In this document: piece by piece, positions 59,501 through 64,000 of the stretch | How the letters are laid out: each line of letters begins with the position of its first letter | Position numbering within the stretch: position 1 is the stretch's first letter | NCBI RefSeq assembly: GCF_021789315.1 | Contig: NZ_CP084561.1 | Coordinates: forward strand, 4,650,001-4,714,000 | Direction: 5' to 3' | DNA: 64,000 bases | DNA from: Arthrobacter sp. FW305-BF8 | GTDB taxonomy: Bacteria > Actinomycetota > Actinomycetes > Actinomycetales > Micrococcaceae | Notes under the pieces: generated by a model | Databases searched by the model: none | Told to the model about the DNA's origin: nothing | The model's input: the letters and a program-made list of their open reading frames with translations, nothing else | Translations under genes and position numbers: made by a program

Positions 59501-60005
59501 CCGCGATGTCCTCGATGGCGGCGAGGTCCAGCGGCCTGTTGTCGATCAGGTAGTACCGGCCAACGCTCGACTCTGTGCCGTTCTTGGGCAGGTCAAACAG
59601 CGCCGACACCGTCACCTTGGTGCCTGCCGCGTTGTCGAACGTCAGGGCGACGGCGGACCAGGTGGCACCGGGGCGCTGGAACGCACTGGCCGAGCCCTCG
59701 CCGACGGCCTTGTCCCCCACTTTGCCGCGCATATACGTGAACGTGGTCCGCTTGTCCTCCACGGCGCCCGACCGCTGGGCTGCTGCCTCGTTGGAGCGCG
59801 GCCGGGCGTCGAACACCCGCAGCATGGCGTCGAACAGCGTCGACTTGCCCACGCCGGAGTTGCCGGTGAGCAGGGTGCCGTTGCGGTCCACGTGCATCGT
59901 ATGGGCGCCATGGAACGTACCCCAGTTGACCACCTGCACCAGGGCGAGGCGCATCTGGCCCGGGTTAACGACGTCGCCCAGCGGAAGCATGCTCGCAATA
60001 CTCAC
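56526..60005 (-). CDS. jetC: JetC: SMC/MukB-like ATPase of a Wadjet/MksB-type complex
   Basis: A 1159-residue SMC-like ATPase. Walker A GNSGVGKST is at residues 48-56, the ABC signature SMSGGERQRF near 1036 and Walker B TVMMDEAF near 1070. The middle (about 270-760) is coiled coil, with a hinge-like stretch near 480-620 (LDILTPGTKGG, YVLGFDNASKLE). Such proteins form a ring motor with JetA and JetB that extrudes DNA; with JetD it cuts plasmids. GTG 60005 overlaps jetB by four bases (GTGA). No jetD follows: the next gene is the lipoprotein at 56331. Confidence 0.92.
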   Translation of the reverse strand: MSIASMLPLGDVVNPGQMRLALVQVVNWGTFHGAHTMHVDRNGTLLTGNSGVGKSTLFDAMLRVFDARPRSNEAAAQRSGAVEDKRTTFTYMRGKVGDKAVGEGSASAFQRPGATWSAVALTFDNAAGTKVTVSALFDLPKNGTESSVGRYYLIDNRPLDLAAIEDIAEKRFTRAALESIFPDAQVFDVHKAFAERFRRLLGINSDQALPLLRVIQAGKGLGGSVNTFFRDQVLDAPATLAAADDVVEEFSNLMSIRQRLEDVRQQRDQLAPVPGLNREYAQSLLDANRLRELAGEEFESYRQQLAVTVHEKTLARFKALAQAKAKELAAERGVRDGLAKELRQLEAEYNNQGGNAISSIEQSLENARVGLKLRQQMEEAARQALTDAGLDLEWTADGWEQAHAQAATRSAELKDDSAALQELRFEAFDAHATKKRELAAAEQELVSLKTRKSLLPPSSIENRAAIAAATGIPEEQMPFGGELIDLAEGQDHWRPAAERALRNLATTLLVPGEHFAAVTRYLNDHAVRGALRAVDVSKPLAGAALAVEDVADGDLLTKLDILTPGTKGGSAAQASVWIRERIALDFAYPCVENPDELAALDKGLSLGGVVKRNRHTVEKDDRFTSRQDYVLGFDNASKLELVAGQVEDLRQELAKAAQLAQSREESHQGLSRQLEALRKVAEDNRPWEQVSAAVAADELARIEQRLKDALAAQADLEPLRANIEAARQKHQSSTEAAAVLQSEYKALDQQLTASDSLLEAARLRLNQAPPSDSTSAALAPYFAEFGDVTEMHELDNLAGRVRAQLLGDLHGAESRAQATSERLTRIFEGFVRDWGTAISADHGTSIGAVGEFEARYHAIINDGLPAQEAEFRQFFNQRTHESFSTLLHLLDEERRSITSRILPLNGILSEVNFHEGSYLELDIKQTLPATAKQFKDAIQNALKTRHIRPAKAEAAKADAGHTGQNDDAELTARYKSLETLVKRLGSQTPEDRRWRAEVLDVRGHLFIQCKEHREVDAPGKKGGKRTDVFMHADTGSMSGGERQRFTAFIMAAALSYQLGIAEQGFTTYGTVMMDEAFVLASEEFAGAGIKALHEFGFQLLLAAPENVIDLSRHLGSVTEILRDRRTNRSGVLTAPVITPKPGTEGRWRSEANPVDIVLR

Positions 60006-61063
60006 TTGGCTGCCTCCTCAGCAGGTGCCGGCTTGGGGGACGTCGACGGCAATGCCGCCCCCGCCCCTTCGCCGGACGGCTCTGCTGCACGCAGCAGAGC
60101 GTCCGGCTCCGACAGCGGCCCCGGACTACCCAACACTCGCAAGCTCGCGTCGGGGCCCTCGTCCGGTTCCTTAGATGCCACTCCCTGGGCGGCATAGGCT
60201 GCTCCGTCTTTCCCTAGGTCACCTTGAGCGGCGGCATCAGAGTCGTTCGTATCGGCGTCGTCGTTATCGTCTGAGGGCTGGTCGGCGTCGAGTTCCAGCA
60301 TTGCTTCGGTGCCTGTGGGGTCTGCCGTTGCGGCTATCAGGGCTTCGATCTGGGCGGGGATGTCACCTATGTTGTCGAAAGGGAGGGCCAGTGGCAGGGC
60401 GTTGGAGATGGTGTAGACGTCATCCAGGCCGGTGGCGAGCAGGAGCTGCCGGGCCAGGAGTTTGGTGATGGCCCGGTTCACTACGTCGGAGTCGCGCAGC
60501 GCGTCCTGCTGGCCTGCCGGCTGGTAGTGGGCCACGAGCTCGGCGATTTCTTCCCGCGTGATGGTGGGGTCCGTCTGCGCCGTGACGTGGCGGTCCAGCA
60601 GGAGCCGCAGGCGCAGCAGCACGATAGTCTCCACCCGGCTCAGCGCCCGCTGCTGGCGCAGGATGCTCGAGCGGGCGCTGCCGCCGATCGCTTCGGGGTC
60701 GACGGGGCGCAGCACAGCGATCTTTTTCTCGTGGTCCAGCTGCAGCGTGAGGAACAGCTCGGAGAGCCGGCTGCGCAGGACCAGTTGGTTGTCCAGCAGC
60801 GTTGTCCAGAGTTTCTCGTCCCGGCCGCCGTCAACGTACGGACCCTTGAGCAGCTTCACGAGAGCCTGGCGGACCTTCATCGGAAGCACGCCAGTATCGC
60901 CCGGAAAGAGTGCGGCGCCGTCCACAAACGTGTCGCGGGGGCTGACAGAGCCGTTGATTGAGCTTGTCGAAATCCCGGGGGTTTCGACAGGCTCAACCAG
61001 CGGGGTTTCGGTGGGCTCGGCCACCTGGGCCGCCGCGTCCGCCGTCGTAATCTCTTCAGTCAT
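60002..61063 (-). CDS. jetB: JetB: DUF4194 MukE-like subunit of a Wadjet/MksE-type complex
   Basis: A 353-residue protein. The conserved DUF4194 core covers residues about 55-240 (VRQALVKLLKGPYVDG, LWTTLLDNQLVLRSRLSELF, LDHEKKIAVLRPVDPEA, LRLRLLLD). It resembles the winged-helix MukE/MksE that clamps the kleisin. The last 90 residues are acidic and low in complexity. Two palindromic elements are inserted in frame: one near residues 23-36 (60958-60996), one near residues 320-331 (60072-60106). ATG 61063 stands two bases after the jetA stop. Confidence 0.88.
   Translation of the reverse strand: MTEEITTADAAAQVAEPTETPLVEPVETPGISTSSINGSVSPRDTFVDGAALFPGDTGVLPMKVRQALVKLLKGPYVDGGRDEKLWTTLLDNQLVLRSRLSELFLTLQLDHEKKIAVLRPVDPEAIGGSARSSILRQQRALSRVETIVLLRLRLLLDRHVTAQTDPTITREEIAELVAHYQPAGQQDALRDSDVVNRAITKLLARQLLLATGLDDVYTISNALPLALPFDNIGDIPAQIEALIAATADPTGTEAMLELDADQPSDDNDDADTNDSDAAAQGDLGKDGAAYAAQGVASKEPDEGPDASLRVLGSPGPLSEPDALLRAAEPSGEGAGAALPSTSPKPAPAEEAAK
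60072..60106. repeat. palindrome in the C-terminal tail of jetB
   Basis: Arms of 15-16 bases (60072-60087, 60092-60106) pair with one bulged base around a 4-base loop. It encodes part of the low-complexity tail (DALLRAAEPSG). A second CG-rich repeat-like stretch with CACTCGCAAGCTCGCG lies at 60134-60149. Confidence 0.65.
60958..60996. repeat. TTGAGC..GTCGAAA palindromic element inside jetB
   Basis: TTGAGCTTGTCGAAATCCC and the complement of TTGAGCCTGTCGAAACCC face each other across two bases. It is in frame and encodes LVEPVETPGISTSSI. The flanking CCAGCGGGG matches the repeat at 55555. Confidence 0.85.
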
Positions 61064-61065
61064 CG

Positions 61066-62514
61066 CTAATCCTTCTTGAGCGTTACCACCGGCAGGTACG
61101 CCTTGCGGGTGGTGCCGTCTATCTGTTCGAAGTCGAGGGCCTCCCACGCCAGCTGGTCAAAGCCGGCACCGGTGTGGAGTGCGTGCGAGAGGAGCGCCCG
61201 GATGGAGTTGATGTGCTGTTCCTCCGGCGCCAGCTGCTCCCACGCCTCGGCGAGGGTGGAGGCCCCGGCTGCCGCGGCGCGGATCGCCTCCGGCCTGGCC
61301 TTGGCGGTCCGGGGCGAGCGGACCCGGTCCGAGTCGCTGAACGCGATGGGGTCGGCGAGCCTGGGCGGGGCAGCAAACTCATCGGGGTCGAAAAGCTTGA
61401 CCATGGCGAGGGATTCGAAACCTGCGTTGAACAGCACCGGACCCCGGACCAGGCCAGGCCGTTCGCGCTCGTAGGGCATGGACCGGATGGCCTGTTCGGC
61501 CTCCCGCAGCACCTTGCGGAGCCGCACCGACTGACGGAAATCGTCACTCTGGACGTAGGTGTTCAGGCTCTCGCTGAGCTTGCCGTAGATGCGCTGGATC
61601 TGGCTGTGCTGCTGCCGGAGCTCAGCCACCAAATTTTTCAGGGTCTCGCGGTCCTCCGGCGACAGGTCGTCCGCGAACTGCCGGCTGAGCACTTCGCCGA
61701 TCGCGGAACGGAAGCGCAGCTGCTGCTGCGGGTCCTCGAGGAAGGCCGTGAAGGAACGGAAGGTCCTGCCTTCCGGGCTTTGGCGCAGCCGCTTGTCCGC
61801 CTCAAGTACCTGGGCCATCGTGGCGCCCTTGGTCAGGGATTCCTCGATGATCTGGTTGCGGAGCTCGCCCACGAGCTCCTCGATCCGGTCACGCATCTTC
61901 TTGTAGTCCGCGGGCAGGCTGGCCGCGAGGTCCAGGATGTTGCCGGCCGCTTCGACGGCCTGGTCGTCGTCGAGGAGGCCGTCGAAGTCACCGGAGCTGA
62001 TGTCCTCGATCAGCTGCTGCCGCTCCCCGATCTCCTCCTCGAGCGCTTCGAGCCGGGCGCTCTGGTCCGGGTTGGTCTCGTTGGCGAGCTTCTCAACGTC
62101 GCCCAGCAGCGTGCCCAGGCGGGACCCGTTGAGCGTGGACCTTTCGCTGGAGAGGCTGTCCAGGAACGCCAGCACGCGGGCGGCCGGCTCGGTGACCTCG
62201 TACACGATCTGCCCCGACTGGTTCCGTCGCGTCAGGAACTGCTTGCGGGTCCACTCATCGCCGAAGGACTTCCCATTGGCATGGCCGCCCAGCCCCGGGT
62301 CATGGCGGCGCAACTGCTCAAGGAAGGAGTCGACGTCGGCATGGAATTCTTCCAGCGGAAGCTGCGGCCGGGTGCGGGTGAAGGATGCCTGCAGGACAGC
62401 GATCACCCACGGGGCGGAACGGGTGAGGGCCCATGCCGGCCCCTTGGTGAGGAGCTCAAGGTCCCTGAGCCTGGCGCTGATCGCGTCAGCGGAGGACGTA
62501 GCGGACCGGGGCAC
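61066..62514 (-). CDS. jetA: JetA: DUF3375 MukF-like kleisin of a Wadjet/MksF-type complex
   Basis: A 482-residue protein of the DUF3375 family. It has an N-terminal helical/winged region (WVIAVLQASFTRTRPQLPLEEFHADVDSFLEQL), a middle coiled part (residues 145-320), and a C-terminal region ending ALDFEQIDGTTRKAYLPVVTLKKD. By homology it is the kleisin that links the JetC heads. GTG 62514 was chosen because AAGGAGAG lies just upstream; the frame to 62676 is an unsupported extension. It begins the jetA-jetB-jetC operon, with 62515-62835 as its upstream region. Confidence 0.9.
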   Translation of the reverse strand: MPRSATSSADAISARLRDLELLTKGPAWALTRSAPWVIAVLQASFTRTRPQLPLEEFHADVDSFLEQLRRHDPGLGGHANGKSFGDEWTRKQFLTRRNQSGQIVYEVTEPAARVLAFLDSLSSERSTLNGSRLGTLLGDVEKLANETNPDQSARLEALEEEIGERQQLIEDISSGDFDGLLDDDQAVEAAGNILDLAASLPADYKKMRDRIEELVGELRNQIIEESLTKGATMAQVLEADKRLRQSPEGRTFRSFTAFLEDPQQQLRFRSAIGEVLSRQFADDLSPEDRETLKNLVAELRQQHSQIQRIYGKLSESLNTYVQSDDFRQSVRLRKVLREAEQAIRSMPYERERPGLVRGPVLFNAGFESLAMVKLFDPDEFAAPPRLADPIAFSDSDRVRSPRTAKARPEAIRAAAAGASTLAEAWEQLAPEEQHINSIRALLSHALHTGAGFDQLAWEALDFEQIDGTTRKAYLPVVTLKKD

Positions 62515-62835
62515 ACACTCTCCTTCGGCAGCTTGGGGGATGGTCTGGGCAGCGGAAACCCGAAAACTGCCAACTACAAGGTTAACGCAGAGCCCCGGGC
62601 GGCCCGCGCCGCGGTTCCCCGACACCCCGGAGCCGGCTCCGCGTGCCCGCCACGCAACGTTACTGGTGTGACACATGAGGTTTTCGCAATCACTCCGTGA
62701 CCTACGGCGCAGTATTGTCTCGATCCCGTATCAACGCGGCCACAGCATGGCCGAGGCGCTAGAGGAAGCTCCGCCCATGGCCCTAGTCTCGAGCTACTGG
62801 TCTGATCCATCCGCAGCAACGGCGCAGGGGGAAGC
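62515..62835. other. divergent intergenic region, jetA / small membrane protein
   Basis: 321 bases with no convincing gene. It must hold both promoters, but no clear -35/-10 pair was found on either side. Confidence 0.4.
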
Positions 62836-63138
62836 ATGCAGTTCGACTTGAGTGCAGTGGAGACAGGCACCTTGGTGTTCATCGGAACGCTGATGGTTGC
62901 CTTGGCACTTGTCCTCTTCGTGGCGGTGGCGGCATTCGCCGCCCTCGTCCTGGTAGGCGTGGGGAGGCTGGCCTGGGCGGTCATTGCCGCGGCCCTGCTC
63001 AGGACCGTCCACGGGATCAACCACGCCTGGGACAGCCTGGTGCACCACGCCTCTGGAGTCGAGTTTCCCGCGGAATTTCAGGGGCAGCCATCCCCTAGCA
63101 CCGGAACCTACCCGCGGGTAGCATTGAGGGACAGCTGA
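62836..63138 (+). CDS. small membrane protein, unknown function
   Basis: A 100-residue protein with two closely spaced hydrophobic segments (about 12-45, GTLVFIGTLMVALALVLFVA, and 46-58), then an amphipathic and hydrophilic tail with a proline-rich end. I recognise no family. It is divergent from jetA and 64 bases before the acyl-CoA dehydrogenase gene. The start has GGGGGAAGC upstream. Real coding is likely from the hydrophobic pattern and codon use. Confidence 0.65.
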   Translation: MQFDLSAVETGTLVFIGTLMVALALVLFVAVAAFAALVLVGVGRLAWAVIAAALLRTVHGINHAWDSLVHHASGVEFPAEFQGQPSPSTGTYPRVALRDS

Positions 63139-63202
63139 AGGGTTCTCCACCCGCGGCGGACCCAGGGCTTTGAGCCGGTCATCCGGTCAGAGGAGATGCC
63201 CC

Positions 63203-64000
63203 GTGAGCTCCGCCACCGACAGCCAGGCAACTGAACGCCAGGCCCCCGACAGCAGGGCTGGTCACAGCACAGCCACCGCGAGCACGGCTGCGGACGGCAC
63301 TGGCGCCGTCCCGCCCGTGGACAGTCCCGCGTCCGAAACACCCGTTGCTCCGGAGAAGATCGGCGCGGGGGCGTCCGCAGAGGATGCCCGCGCCATCGCC
63401 GAGGCAGCACGCGAAACCGAGTGGGCCAGGCCCAGCTTCGCCAAGGGCCTGTACCTCGGCAGCTTCGACCTGGCCCTCATCCATCCCTGGCCCGCCGCCA
63501 AGCCCGATGACGTGGAACGCGGCGAGGCCTTCATGGCACGGCTGACGGAATTCTGCCGCACCATGTCCGGACGGATCATCGAGCGCGACGCGAAAATTCC
63601 CGACGAGTACCTCCGCGGCCTGGCAGAGCTGGGCGTGTTCGGCATGAAAATACCGCAAGAGTACGGCGGCCTTGGCCTGTCCCTGGTCTACTACGGCCGG
63701 GCGCTGGCGCTGCTGGGATCGGTGCACCCAAGCCTGGGCGCCCTGCTCTCGGCCCACCAGTCCATCGGCGTACCGGAACCGGTGAAGGTATTCGGCACCC
63801 CCGAACAGAAACGCGAGTACCTGCCACGCTGCGCGGAGGGGGCCGTCACCGCATTCCTGCTGACCGAGCCCGACGTCGGCAGCGACCCCGCGCGGATGGG
63901 CAGCACCGCTGTCCCCAGCGCGGACGGCGGGTCTTACGTTCTGGACGGTGTCAAACTCTGGACCACCAACGGGGTGATCGCCGAACTCGTGGTGGTGATG
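63203..64000 (+). CDS. acyl-CoA dehydrogenase, N-terminal part (cut by window edge)
   Basis: 266 residues from GTG 63203, with AGGAG seven bases upstream; the gene runs past the right edge. The first 70 residues are alanine/serine/threonine-rich, then comes the all-helical N-terminal domain (IPDEYLRGLAELGVFGMKIP, EYGGLGLSLVYYGRALALLG) and the start of the beta domain with FLLTEPDVGSDPARM, the FAD-contact motif. It catalyses the first oxidation step of fatty acid or amino-acid derived acyl-CoA. The 80-residue leader is long for the family; it matches long actinobacterial forms. Confidence 0.92.
   Translation, partial: MSSATDSQATERQAPDSRAGHSTATASTAADGTGAVPPVDSPASETPVAPEKIGAGASAEDARAIAEAARETEWARPSFAKGLYLGSFDLALIHPWPAAKPDDVERGEAFMARLTEFCRTMSGRIIERDAKIPDEYLRGLAELGVFGMKIPQEYGGLGLSLVYYGRALALLGSVHPSLGALLSAHQSIGVPEPVKVFGTPEQKREYLPRCAEGAVTAFLLTEPDVGSDPARMGSTAVPSADGGSYVLDGVKLWTTNGVIAELVVVM

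Noticed and set aside
57816..60197. A 793-residue open frame opposite jetC
   Set aside because: Antisense shadow of the coiled-coil coding region.
56526..62514. A complete four-gene Wadjet defence system
   Set aside because: jetD is missing; the gene after jetC is a secreted lipoprotein and the gene divergent from jetA is a small membrane protein.

Overview
The window is high-GC DNA of an actinobacterium, most probably Arthrobacter, Pseudarthrobacter or a close Micrococcaceae relative. The reasons are the codon and GC habit, a PutA/APC/LysR group, zinc-free ribosomal protein paralogues, IdeR-type iron boxes, an rRNA spacer without tRNA genes, and many starts that look leaderless. Genus is an inference; no marker was searched.

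Left arm (1-20,900). An MFS exporter (cut by the left edge) diverges from a LysR gene. Next come proline catabolism (putA), an amino-acid permease with a divergent LysR gene, panD, an AEC transporter with a sarcosine-oxidase-like flavoenzyme, a luciferase-like monooxygenase, a HerA-like ATPase, a hypothetical membrane protein, a DUF559 nuclease-fold protein, a coupled CopD-CtaG / thioredoxin-NHL pair, and an HU protein.

Centre (21,243-40,510). Three complete rRNA operons (16S-23S-5S, all on the minus strand) stand head to tail with a period of about 6.62 kb. The two downstream operons (units 1 and 2) are preceded by an identical roughly 600 bp spacer and share one promoter. The most upstream operon (unit 3) has a different promoter, and the sequences diverge just at the predicted transcription start. 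The copies differ mainly by 1-base homopolymer indels, but real substitutions in the 16S-23S spacer also separate them. Upstream lie rpmB-rpmG-rpsN, all in zinc-free form.

Right arm (41,500-64,000). First is a three-gene extracytosolic flavinylation cluster (ferric-reductase-like membrane flavoprotein, FMN-binding protein, ApbE). Two paralogous SGNH hydrolases flank a MarR and a YciI gene. A siderophore uptake operon (binding protein, two permeases, ATPase, siderophore-interacting reductase) follows two IdeR-like boxes and diverges from an MFS exporter with a fused C-terminal beta-sandwich region, its TetR regulator and tandem TetR operators. After a lipoprotein gene comes jetA-jetB-jetC, the MukFEB-like core of Wadjet/MksBEF, with no jetD nuclease gene in the window. 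The right edge cuts an acyl-CoA dehydrogenase.

Three kinds of small repeat recur. One is an intergenic repeat with a strict 32-bp period at three loci. One is a palindromic element with TTGAGC..GTCGAAA arms. One is a pair of palindromes inserted in the same reading frame near the N-termini of both siderophore permeases. The best candidates for something new are the jetABC locus without jetD, the in-frame palindromes, and the structure of the rRNA array.
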